Source: Fredinandcohnia onubensis
GTDB taxonomy: Bacteria > Bacillota > Bacilli > Bacillales > Bacillaceae_L
Length of the DNA: 64,000 nt
Assembly (NCBI RefSeq): GCF_002734285.1
Contig: NZ_NSEA01000015.1
Coordinates: 273 to 64,272 of the forward strand
Direction of reading: 5' to 3'
How positions within the stretch are numbered: position 1 is the first letter of the stretch; each line of letters starts with the position of its first letter. Below are positions 43,618 through 51,216 of the stretch, in pieces. The position numbers and the translations under genes are program-made. The notes beneath the pieces are model-generated. The model was not told the DNA's origin. It searched no databases and was given only the letters and a program-made list of their open reading frames with translations.

Positions 43618-44175
43618 TTAGTGTTCGTGTTCAGCTTCCATCGCATCTGCTTTTGTTTTATGGACGGTTCCGAATGGATGATTTGGTGGTGCATAAATTG
43701 AATATAGCTTTAATGGAATATTTCCTGTATTTGTTAGGTTGTGCCAATACCCTGCTGGTATAATAATGGCTGAATCGTCACTAATTTGTCTTACAAAGTC
43801 TAACTGATTTTTGTTTTTCCCCATTTGAACAATTCCATTACCTTGTTCAACACGAAGGAATTGGTCCACATCAGGATGCATTTCTAAACCGATATCTTCC
43901 CCAGGTTGCAAACTCATTAATGTTAGCTGTAGGTAAGTTCCTGTCCAAATCGCAGTGCGAAACGTATTGTTTTGCTTTGTAGCTTCATTGATATTGATTA
44001 CAAATGGCTGCTTACCTTGATCAGTGAACTGTCGTATTTCCCTTCCCATATGTGGGTGATGGTATCCCCAATAGTTCCAGTAAGGCATAGGAACATGCGT
44101 GTAATATGGGTGGTGGTGATGATGGTGATAATAATGATGTGGGTATCCATATGTTACATAATTCATTTTACTCAA
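43618..44175 (-). CDS. Cupin-domain protein with His/Tyr-rich N-terminus
   Basis: A 185-residue protein. Residues about 8-44 are almost entirely His, Tyr, Pro and Trp (runs such as HHYYHHHHHHPYY), a composition seen in spore-coat or metal-binding proteins. Residues 65-170 form a single cupin: LEMHPDVDQFLRVEQGNG and GYWHNLTNTGN provide the two metal-binding motifs. No signal peptide. Start is TTG at 44175 or ATG at 44166 after GAGGAGGG. Stand-alone gene. A coat-associated role is possible; no enzymatic function can be assigned. Confidence 0.75.
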   Translation of the reverse strand: MSKMNYVTYGYPHHYYHHHHHHPYYTHVPMPYWNYWGYHHPHMGREIRQFTDQGKQPFVININEATKQNNTFRTAIWTGTYLQLTLMSLQPGEDIGLEMHPDVDQFLRVEQGNGIVQMGKNKNQLDFVRQISDDSAIIIPAGYWHNLTNTGNIPLKLYSIYAPPNHPFGTVHKTKADAMEAEHEH

Positions 44176-44286
44176 TATCCCTCCTCAAATTGCTAAAATA
44201 TCCTATGCAAGAGAGATAATGAGCGGAACCCAAATATACTATTCTCTTATTCTTCATTTGGGATAATGTACCTGTGGCCCTTACAC

Positions 44287-44315
44287 AAAAAGACACCCGC
44301 ATTAGGTGTCTTTTT
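44287..44315. terminator. Bidirectional terminator between the cupin gene and the DUF3100 operon
   Basis: AAAAAGACACC-loop-GGTGTCTTTTT with A and T runs on both sides. It would end the minus-strand operon whose last stop is at 44355. Confidence 0.85.
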
Positions 44316-44354
44316 ACATAACTATTTATTTTCTACCGGACTTAATAGCATGAA

Positions 44355-44843
44355 TTACTTTCCAGCTAGTAATAATCCAATTTCGGCTACTAATGTACTA
44401 CCAATATACGTTCCACTAAAAACGAAAACAGCAACAATCGCAACTTTCCAAGAAGTATTTTTTAATTCTACTAAACGGTTTGCTACTGAAATTCCAGCAA
44501 AAGTAAGAATCGGTGTTGTGATGGAGAGGAAATCCACCTCTTGAATGGCCTGTACAAAGAAGTCAGAAATTAAACACATTACAAGAGATGTAATTGAAAC
44601 CCATCCTAATACTGGAAACTCCTTTAGAAATTTGATCGAACATGTATTTAACTTATTCGAAATAAAAATACCGATCATTGAGAAAACCCATAGTGTAAGC
44701 AATCCCACAATTGTCATTCCAGTGACAGCCATTGATTCAGGATTTTTCAGGTGTTTTATAAATTGTGTAAACATAATAAGTGCAAGACTTAATAAAACGA
44801 TTAAACCGTACTTCACATATGAATTACGCAACGCGTTTTGCAT
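44355..44843 (-). CDS. Small polytopic membrane protein coupled to the DUF3100 gene
   Basis: About 162 residues from the ATG at 44843 (GAGGTGATAAAA upstream), with five hydrophobic segments. PVLGWVSITSLVMCLISDFFV and FAGISVANRLVELKNTSWKV are the most distinctive regions; not assigned to a named family. Its first 20 bases overlap the end of the DUF3100 gene, so the two proteins are probably made in equal amounts and form one carrier. Confidence 0.65.
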   Translation of the reverse strand: MQNALRNSYVKYGLIVLLSLALIMFTQFIKHLKNPESMAVTGMTIVGLLTLWVFSMIGIFISNKLNTCSIKFLKEFPVLGWVSITSLVMCLISDFFVQAIQEVDFLSITTPILTFAGISVANRLVELKNTSWKVAIVAVFVFSGTYIGSTLVAEIGLLLAGK

Positions 44844-45630
44844 TTTTATCACCTCGTACAAATAGTTTATACATAAATTGCTGCAATGGAGCCGCAAGGA
44901 ATACCATTGTAAAGGTACCTAAGAAACTTGTAAGTAACTGACTCGCAGATGCATAAGCTAAAATCGTGCTCTCCATATCCGGAACTTGTGCAACTAAAGA
45001 AGCTGAAGATGCACTCATCATACTTCCGGAGCCCATACCAGATGCCATTGCTAATGCCTCAACACGGAAACCTAATTGAAGCATAATCGGTGCGAATATA
45101 CTGAAGAAAATCGTTCCAAATAATGTACCGATGATATATAAGGATAAAACGCCTCTTCCTTCATCAGAGTTCAATGTATACTTTTCTGAGATATAAGCGA
45201 GTTCGCCTTCACGGCCTATTCCTAGAGTTGCTCCAATTGCTTCACGTCGTAATCCAAGCAGTAATGCCACAGGCAGACCCAGTAGAACTGTTCCAAGGTT
45301 CCCTATTTCTTGAAACAGGAATACCCAGCCAACTTGAAGAATTTCACCTATTTTCGGGGCAACATCTGCACCATATCTCGCCATAAGTGGAAGCATGATA
45401 AGAATCAAGTATTTTCCGGCAAAGTCTACATTCTCTTTACTGTAGACTTTTTTCCAAAAACCTTTGCGGAAAAGATTCAGTCCTAAAATCATCGTGATGA
45501 TAATTGCAAATACAAGTGGTAATAAGCCAATTGAAAAGGATCCAAGGTTAACACTTTGAAATCCGATCATTTCAGCAGCTGTAATGACTATTAGTGCAAA
45601 TAAAATGAGATAAATAAAATTTTTCTTCAT
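44824..45630 (-). CDS. DUF3100-like membrane protein, putative transporter subunit
   Basis: About 268 residues with seven or so helices. GATLGIGREGELAYISEKYTLNS near residues 145-165 and a Gly/Ser/Met-rich segment (ASGMGSGSMMSASSASL) are recognisable; I associate the protein with DUF3100 from memory. The ATG at 45630 follows AAAGGAAAC and sits two bases before the amidohydrolase stop. Coupled on both sides, it is the middle gene of a three-gene operon. It likely transports the substrate or product of the amidohydrolase. Inference. Confidence 0.65.
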   Translation of the reverse strand: MKKNFIYLILFALIVITAAEMIGFQSVNLGSFSIGLLPLVFAIIITMILGLNLFRKGFWKKVYSKENVDFAGKYLILIMLPLMARYGADVAPKIGEILQVGWVFLFQEIGNLGTVLLGLPVALLLGLRREAIGATLGIGREGELAYISEKYTLNSDEGRGVLSLYIIGTLFGTIFFSIFAPIMLQLGFRVEALAMASGMGSGSMMSASSASLVAQVPDMESTILAYASASQLLTSFLGTFTMVFLAAPLQQFMYKLFVRGDKNAKRVA

Positions 45631-45631
45631 A

Positions 45632-46906
45632 TTAGTTTCCTTTCTTATCCATAATGATTTCATTAATTAACTTGATATAGTCTTCATAACTTCTTTTATA
45701 TAATTCTGAAGAATCAATGTTTCCATTCATTTTTTCAAACACTTGAGCTACGAATCTAGGAAAAATCTCATAAATAAACTCAGGATCTATATCGATAAAG
45801 TCATCTCCATGAATCGTTCCTGTAAAACCACTGTAACCTATTTGAATACAAGGAATCATGTAAGATAAATCGCCTATGTCTCCTGCCGCACTAATTGGAT
45901 CATCATTGTACAGCACATCTATTTCATTATTTTCTTCAAATGCTTTCCATACAAAATCGGATAGATAACGGTCTTGTTTGAAAGGTAAATAGCCCATCTG
46001 TGTAGAAATTTCTACATCTCCTTGTAAGGCTAAAGCACTTCCCTTTGCTGCATCATCGAGTTTCACTGCAGCTTCTTTCATATATTCTGTCGATAGAGTC
46101 CGCAGGTCCGTCCCAACAGTAATAGCATTCGGTATCACATTTGTAGACATATCTGATTCCATCACAATCGGATTGATCCGTACCTTTTCCGAATCTTTAA
46201 GTTGTTGTCTACTTAAGCCGACGGCTACATTAAACAAAGTAGACATGTTATAAGCATTTTTCGAGGAAAATGGATCAAACCCAGCATGCGTTGCTTTACC
46301 AATAAATTTGTATTTTTTATACAAAAATCCAGCTAAATCACAGTTGGTATTAATCGTACGTTTTTCAAATTCGCCGCCTATAGCATGTACACAGATAGAT
46401 AAATCAATATCATCAAAAACACCAAGTCTCATCGCTTCTGGCTTACCGCCATAATGAGTAATCTTATTCTGTTGTATAAGCTCATCACGATAAGCTAGAT
46501 CCAAGTATTCCTCTGCAGGGACAAAGACAAAGGATATTTTATAATCAAAATCCTTGTAGCTATTCGACTTAACAAAATAATTGTATAAAGCAAGTGCAAT
46601 CCCAACTTGTGTATAATGACCACAGTTGTGAGCAGCCCCGGTTTCTTTGTTCGCATACATGTGTGATGGTGCATATACTGCGTCTAATTCTGCAATGAAC
46701 GCTACGTGTAAATCCTTATCCTGGTCACCCAATGTTGTCTTAAAACCGGTAGTACTGAATTCCTCTATTTGAATATCAGGATTCATCTGCTTTAGACAAT
46801 TCATTACCTTCCCTTTCGTTCTTTCTTCTTTATACCCTAGTTCCGGATGAAAATAGATGTCTTCAGCTATCTCTTTTATCTCTTTATATTGATTTTTGAA
46901 AATCAT
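45632..46906 (-). CDS. M20 amidohydrolase, aminobenzoyl-glutamate hydrolase-like
   Basis: A 424-residue metallohydrolase. FHPELGYKEERT near residue 19, AELDAVYAP near residue 72, AAHNCGHYTQVG near residue 90 and FVPAEEY near residue 128 give metal ligands and the catalytic Glu. KATHAGFDPFSSKNA marks the dimerisation-domain His. The closest recalled relatives are AbgA/AbgB-type hydrolases of p-aminobenzoyl-glutamate, but peptides or other amides are possible. First gene of an operon with two membrane proteins. A PurR-like operator 105-148 bp upstream suggests purine or folate-linked control. Confidence 0.75.
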   Translation of the reverse strand: MIFKNQYKEIKEIAEDIYFHPELGYKEERTKGKVMNCLKQMNPDIQIEEFSTTGFKTTLGDQDKDLHVAFIAELDAVYAPSHMYANKETGAAHNCGHYTQVGIALALYNYFVKSNSYKDFDYKISFVFVPAEEYLDLAYRDELIQQNKITHYGGKPEAMRLGVFDDIDLSICVHAIGGEFEKRTINTNCDLAGFLYKKYKFIGKATHAGFDPFSSKNAYNMSTLFNVAVGLSRQQLKDSEKVRINPIVMESDMSTNVIPNAITVGTDLRTLSTEYMKEAAVKLDDAAKGSALALQGDVEISTQMGYLPFKQDRYLSDFVWKAFEENNEIDVLYNDDPISAAGDIGDLSYMIPCIQIGYSGFTGTIHGDDFIDIDPEFIYEIFPRFVAQVFEKMNGNIDSSELYKRSYEDYIKLINEIIMDKKGN

Positions 46907-47010
46907 ATATGATTCTCCTTTTTTAACTGATTATTTAAAACCTCATTATCGTTTGCTTTTAGTGTAATTAGCGAATAATGGCAAGATTATTTTTGATTAA
47001 TATATTAGTA

Positions 47011-47054
47011 AAACACGAACAATTTTTATTCTAATATAATTATTGTTCGATATC
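47011..47054. promoter_or_regulatory. PurR-type operator (inverted PurBox pair)
   Basis: Two CGAACAAT cores in inverted orientation (47016-47023 on plus, 47049-47042 on minus), within 13-nt boxes (AAACACGAACAAT and GATATCGAACAAT) 18 nt apart. Bacillus PurR sites are inverted PurBoxes (AWWWCCGAACWWT) 16-17 nt apart. It lies between divergent genes, 105 bp from the amidohydrolase and about 120 bp from the gene at 47176. Confidence 0.6.
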
Positions 47055-47175
47055 AACCGTTTTTAGGATTTATTTTCATCGTTAAGGGGGACGATTCCTG
47101 AGAGATAAATTATTTGACTCTCAAAACAGGAAAATCCTGTTATACTATTTACATCAACAATCTTGAGGTGAGACT

Positions 47176-48372
47176 ATGTGGAACCTAACCAAGAAGGCGA
47201 AAGAGAAATTTTCAAAGTGTAATATTTTACCGATTCCTGAAACTGACGAAGAATGGGAAATTACTTTACGAGAGGCAAAAGAAGAAGGTGAAGATCTCAT
47301 TAGTCATTTAAAGGAAGAGCTTGAGGAAATAAAAGAGGAATTGCTGCAAATCTTGCCAAGTCGCTTCATACCGTATGTGGAAAATGGAACGTTAAATCAA
47401 CCGACATTGCCAAAGTCTGTTCGTGACGATTATTTGCAATGGATACATGAAGCGAGCAAGGAATTTGAGCAAGTTTTAGATGCTGCCGATTCCAAAACGG
47501 AAAATGCTGTTACTTATTTATCAGATGCCGTTCAAGATGTGTTTGAGGAAAGCTTGCATGATTCAACAATCGAGCGTATTGAACGTGAAGGAGATACACT
47601 TCATCTTTACATCAATACAGATGGTGGTTTTTCATCCAAAGCACTGATTCATTTTGTTTTTGAAAATGTGATGACAGAGGAATCCGATGAGCCGCTAGAG
47701 GTCGGACATTGGATCGTCTATTACGAACTTCAGAAAACAGTTAAGGGTTTTGCGTTCCGCGTGTTGTTTGAATGTCCAGATGCCGAATGGACGATTTCAA
47801 TGAAGAATATGGATGCTGAATATTATTATCGTCCAGCCTTGTATACTTTATTGAATAATGAAGAACAAATGGAAGAGACTTCTTTTGAGGATTATGTTGC
47901 ACAACTAAATCCGGACCATCGCTATTGGCTGAACACACCAAATGTGACGTGCGCCATCCAGTCTTTATCAGAGTCTATCATACTAGAAAACGGAGAACTC
48001 GAATTTGTTCAAAATGAAATGGTCGTTACTGTAGGAAATGATCGTTTTACATATGACCTAGAAGAGTACAATCCAATTCAGTTTATTTATACGGACGTAA
48101 ACGAGGATCCATATGCTCACTTAAGTGAACCTATAGCAGCGGAAGAAATTGAAGCAGCAGCACTAGGCAAGGATTTGGAACTACAAGTCCGGGCATGGAA
48201 TACGATGTATGCCAATCCTCACGAGTTCACTGAGATCATTAATCGTGTTATGGCAAAAATGGAGATAACCGAGGAAAACGATATGATGGCAAGCGTTTAT
48301 GCGAACCACTTTTTTGAATTAGGTATTTTAACAGATGACGTCATTGAAAAATATCGTTCACTGATAAATTAA
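47176..48372 (+). CDS. Uncharacterised Bacillaceae protein, possibly DUF4085
   Basis: A 398-residue acidic, soluble protein with no signal peptide or membrane segment. Residues 20-60 form a charged helix (EEGEDLISHLKEELEEIKEE), and the rest is mixed alpha/beta. LPSRFIPYVENGTLNQPTLP near residues 60-80 is the most conserved-looking stretch. From memory it resembles the DUF4085 family, which has no known role. ATG behind CTTGAGGTGAGAC. Divergent from the amidohydrolase operon across the PurBox pair. Confidence 0.6.
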   Translation: MWNLTKKAKEKFSKCNILPIPETDEEWEITLREAKEEGEDLISHLKEELEEIKEELLQILPSRFIPYVENGTLNQPTLPKSVRDDYLQWIHEASKEFEQVLDAADSKTENAVTYLSDAVQDVFEESLHDSTIERIEREGDTLHLYINTDGGFSSKALIHFVFENVMTEESDEPLEVGHWIVYYELQKTVKGFAFRVLFECPDAEWTISMKNMDAEYYYRPALYTLLNNEEQMEETSFEDYVAQLNPDHRYWLNTPNVTCAIQSLSESIILENGELEFVQNEMVVTVGNDRFTYDLEEYNPIQFIYTDVNEDPYAHLSEPIAAEEIEAAALGKDLELQVRAWNTMYANPHEFTEIINRVMAKMEITEENDMMASVYANHFFELGILTDDVIEKYRSLIN

Positions 48373-48440
48373 GGGGACACAGGTTCCTCGTCCTGGTTTG
48401 GGACAAGGGACCTGCTACCCATGAGGAAGCAACCTTTCCT
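48373..48440. repeat. GGGACA-family interspersed repeat, copy 2
   Basis: Begins directly after the stop codon: GGGGACACAGGTTCC, then TTTGGGACAAGGGACCTGC. The AGGAAGCAACCTTTCCT that follows is also imperfectly palindromic. Probably also acts as the terminator for the gene at 47176. Confidence 0.6.
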
Positions 48441-48442
48441 CC

Positions 48443-49711
48443 TTATAATTCATCTAACGGTAGAACTTCTCCTGTTGATGCATGAACTGCAAATTGGCTA
48501 TCTACTTTCCCGCACAGGACATATTGGTTTTGGTCAAAGTCATACACGTAGTAAGGCTCTAATTCGAACTTTCCTTTGATCTTTTCAAAGGCTTTATCTT
48601 TGCTTATCATCACTTTCTCGGGTTCTTCATATTCATCAAACATATCCAACATCATCTGGTTATCCATATAATTCACAGCCTGAAGACTTTCAGAATCAAT
48701 CATGATATTTATTTTCCGCTGAAATACGCGTTTATCCTGCTTGTTCGCTCTTACTATCGCATGAATATACCCTGACTCGCGATGAAGTGATTTTAATATC
48801 CAGACTCCAGAATCACTAGGATATACTCTTCGTAAAAAATCTCGGACCTCGATCATACATTTTTCTTGCTCTGTCTCTGTGATTGGTAGTGTATCAGGTG
48901 AGGGCTCGCCTGAGAATGCTTGTTCAGCCGAAACCTCTTCATGCCAAGTTATCTCTTTTCTTTCAAATGAAGAATCCCCAATTGGCTCATCCCACACCAA
49001 CGTTTTATCTATTTTCATATAACCCCTAACATCCACGATAACTTCAAAAGGGATTGTGGCCGTTTGGTCATTTCTTACATAGATTTCTTCTACCGCATAA
49101 GCGGAGACCAGTCGTTGTTCTTCCATTAACGGAAATTCAATCAACTTCACTTGTTTCTTTGCTATGTCCTCAATTTTTTCAAATGTCAATGTGTAAGGTT
49201 CTATTTTCACCATTTCCTTCGCAGGAAAATGGCCATGCGCAGAAAACAAAGTTAGCCTACCATCTTGATCAAAATTGACCTCGATCATTCCAGAAGGCGA
49301 TACAGCAACACCATTCATGCATTCTTTAAAATGTAGCTCTCCCTCTTCTTCCTTATGCAACTGGAATTGCTGCTCAAACGTTAATCCTGTTTCCTGCTCA
49401 ATCCATTTTATAATGTCATTTTTATCCGAGAAGTTTACCCCGTTTGTGGCGAACGTCTGCCCCATCACGAAAATTACACTTTCAAAGTTACGACTCTTCA
49501 CATCTATTGTGATTACTGCCGTTCCATCTGGATTTTCATCCTCATACTCTTGTCCCACACAATGAGTAGGAAACCATTCCATTGACATAGTATAAACTGT
49601 CTCATTAAAAATATTGACACTTCGATTGAAACTATAAGTCTCTAAATAATAGTCCCGTAATCCAAACTTCTCTTTTGTAAAATCAACTAACTCCTGAGTT
49701 CTTTTAAACAT
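48443..49711 (-). CDS. Uncharacterised protein with YcdB/PepSY-like features
   Basis: About 422 residues from the ATG at 49711 (TTGGAGC eight bases upstream). No signal peptide. Repeated modules with the pattern Ile-x-x-Ile-Ala-Lys-x-x-x plus beta strands (PYTLTFEKIEDIAKKQ, then VMISKDKAFEKIKGKFEL and YYVYDFDQNQYVLCGKVDS) resemble PepSY/YcdB-type repeats, which bind or inhibit peptidases in other proteins. Function unknown. Gene stands alone. Confidence 0.55.
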   Translation of the reverse strand: MFKRTQELVDFTKEKFGLRDYYLETYSFNRSVNIFNETVYTMSMEWFPTHCVGQEYEDENPDGTAVITIDVKSRNFESVIFVMGQTFATNGVNFSDKNDIIKWIEQETGLTFEQQFQLHKEEEGELHFKECMNGVAVSPSGMIEVNFDQDGRLTLFSAHGHFPAKEMVKIEPYTLTFEKIEDIAKKQVKLIEFPLMEEQRLVSAYAVEEIYVRNDQTATIPFEVIVDVRGYMKIDKTLVWDEPIGDSSFERKEITWHEEVSAEQAFSGEPSPDTLPITETEQEKCMIEVRDFLRRVYPSDSGVWILKSLHRESGYIHAIVRANKQDKRVFQRKINIMIDSESLQAVNYMDNQMMLDMFDEYEEPEKVMISKDKAFEKIKGKFELEPYYVYDFDQNQYVLCGKVDSQFAVHASTGEVLPLDEL

Positions 49712-49801
49712 ATTTGTCAGCTCCAACATATTGCTTTTCTACTTACTACGAATTACTCACCCAACGGTTTCACATTCTTCCAATTTTTCGTCAATAAAAA
49801 A

Positions 49802-49821
49802 CTGCACTTGTTTAAGTGCAG
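49802..49821 (-). terminator. Terminator after the small membrane protein gene
   Basis: CTGCACTT-GTTT-AAGTGCAG; on the minus strand the second arm is followed by TTTTTTATTG. Confidence 0.85.
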
Positions 49822-49858
49822 GTATTAATTTTGAGTCTAGACAACTGTAGATCTGACC

Positions 49859-50236
49859 CTAGTATATTTTCGAATAAATGACAAAGGAGATAAACATTGT
49901 AGAGATTAGTAATGTTGTGAGGATGTTGATTAGTTGAGCAGCGGTTAACGCAATGATGTTAAATTGCAAACCAATGTTAAACAAAATAAGAAAAATCATC
50001 ATCGCAAAAAACGAAGCGAAAATACCTTTCTCTCGGATAAGTTTCATGCGTTCATCTTTTTGCTTAAATTGTGGATACAAGTATGCCAAACAAAAACTCA
50101 TGACTGCCATAGCCAGTGTCATATAAACCATAGGTGCAGGTGATGATTTGGCCATGATCCCTACAAATAGTAAAAAAACCGACATCACGGTAAACAAAAT
50201 ACCCAAAATGACAAATGGAACTCGCGAATTCCCCAT
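49859..50236 (-). CDS. Small membrane protein paired with an XRE regulator
   Basis: A 125-residue protein with four predicted membrane helices and a short basic loop between helices 2 and 3 (YPQFKQKDERMKLIREKG). The ...KDERMKLIREK... loop is common in DUF2178-like membrane proteins that sit beside small helix-turn-helix regulators in Firmicutes. ATG preceded by AAGGAGG (AAAGGAGGAAAAAAG). Function unknown. Probably co-transcribed with the regulator 42 bp upstream. Confidence 0.7.
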   Translation of the reverse strand: MGNSRVPFVILGILFTVMSVFLLFVGIMAKSSPAPMVYMTLAMAVMSFCLAYLYPQFKQKDERMKLIREKGIFASFFAMMIFLILFNIGLQFNIIALTAAQLINILTTLLISTMFISFVIYSKIY

Positions 50237-50277
50237 CTTTTTTCCTCCTTTTAAAAATTTTCACGTAGCATAAAACC

Positions 50278-50484
50278 TTATTTATAGTCTTCTTCCTCTA
50301 AAGTGAAAATGTCTTCAACCTTCGTCTCAAAAACTTCAGCCATAATTAATGCTAAAGGAAGAGATGGGTTGTATTTGCCCTTTTCAATCGAAATAATTGT
50401 TTGCCTGGAAACACCCAATTTTTCAGCCAGTCGATCCTGCGAAAAACCATGTTTTTTCCTAAACTCTGATACTTTATTTTGCAA
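50278..50484 (-). CDS. Small XRE/Cro-type transcriptional regulator
   Basis: A 68-residue protein that is just a helix-turn-helix domain: FSQDRLAEKLGVSRQTIISIEKGKYNPSL. The TTG at 50484 has AGAGGTGG eight bases upstream; the GTG at 50496 overlaps that site. It probably controls its own operon with the membrane protein gene downstream. Upstream, GTAAAGCCTCCTTTAC and TTTCCTTTACAT repeat a TTTAC motif that might be its operator. Confidence 0.85.
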   Translation of the reverse strand: MQNKVSEFRKKHGFSQDRLAEKLGVSRQTIISIEKGKYNPSLPLALIMAEVFETKVEDIFTLEEEDYK

Positions 50485-50624
50485 CCCATTCACCACCTCT
50501 TATATTTTCATCATAATGTAAAGCCTCCTTTACGTCAAGTTTCCTTTACATTTAAGGGCAAAAATATAGAGTTAGTCTCTTTTAACTAACCCTTTTTACA
50601 AAATTAACAAAGTGTATGCACGCG

Positions 50625-50924
50625 TCACCACAACGGTTCGTCTTTGTTTGATAATTTTAGAAAATATGGAATGAGTAATATAACTACAGCGAATAAAGAA
50701 AGGTTAAATAGTAAAATATGTATCAGGTTTAAGTTAAACAATGCAGAAATTGGGAGCGTAATAATTGGGAGCAATACTAATAGTGATGTTACGTTTCTTG
50801 AGGCTGAGCTTTGGTATTGAATTTCCCCACAGTGGCTACATTTCATACTTTTACGGAATGAAAATATTTTTTTCAGTGAATTCAACCAAGACCATTTTCT
50901 TCCACAATTCATACAAGTAGGCAT
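50625..50924 (-). CDS. TIGR04104-type putative zinc-ribbon membrane protein
   Basis: A 99-residue protein: N-terminal CMNCGRKW and, 20 or so residues later, KCSHCGEIQYQ form the CxxC-x20-CxxC ribbon after which the family is named, followed by two membrane helices. ATG at 50924 (GGAGATG upstream) preferred to 50933. Role unknown; stand-alone gene. Confidence 0.8.
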   Translation of the reverse strand: MPTCMNCGRKWSWLNSLKKIFSFRKSMKCSHCGEIQYQSSASRNVTSLLVLLPIITLPISALFNLNLIHILLFNLSLFAVVILLIPYFLKLSNKDEPLW

Positions 50925-51047
50925 TAAAATCATCTCCTTTTTAGAAGCTTTCCTCTTATTGCTTAATACGTAATAATTATAAAAAAAGATTCATATTTTG
51001 GTATGTATATTATAAAAACAAATCTAATTACTCTAACTTAGTATAAC

Positions 51048-51074
51048 AAAGGCAGCCCAACAAAGGCTGCCTTT
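51048..51074 (-). terminator. Hairpin downstream of the histidine kinase gene
   Basis: AAAGGCAGCC (51048-51057) with GGCTGCCTTT (51065-51074); on the minus strand TTTGTT follows. It lies about 100 bp beyond the kinase stop, past the repeat element at 51146. Confidence 0.6.
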
Positions 51075-51145
51075 AAAATCATAATAGTTCCCCAAGAAAC
51101 TGCGGCAACGAGAAACAGCTTTCCACAATTTCCCGTTCAAGTGGG

Positions 51146-51216
51146 TCGGAGGGACAGGTTCCTTGTCCCAGTTTAATCCTGTTGTGGGACGCGGGACCTG
51201 TCCCTGTGTCCCGGCA
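51146..51216. repeat. GGGACA-family interspersed repeat, copy 3, overlapping the kinase 3' end
   Basis: GGAGGGACAGGTTCCTTGTCCC and, inverted, GGGACGCGGGACCTGTCCC then TGTGTCCCGG form a pair of dyads. The element overlaps the last 14 or so codons of the kinase gene and supplies its stop codon. Confidence 0.7.
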
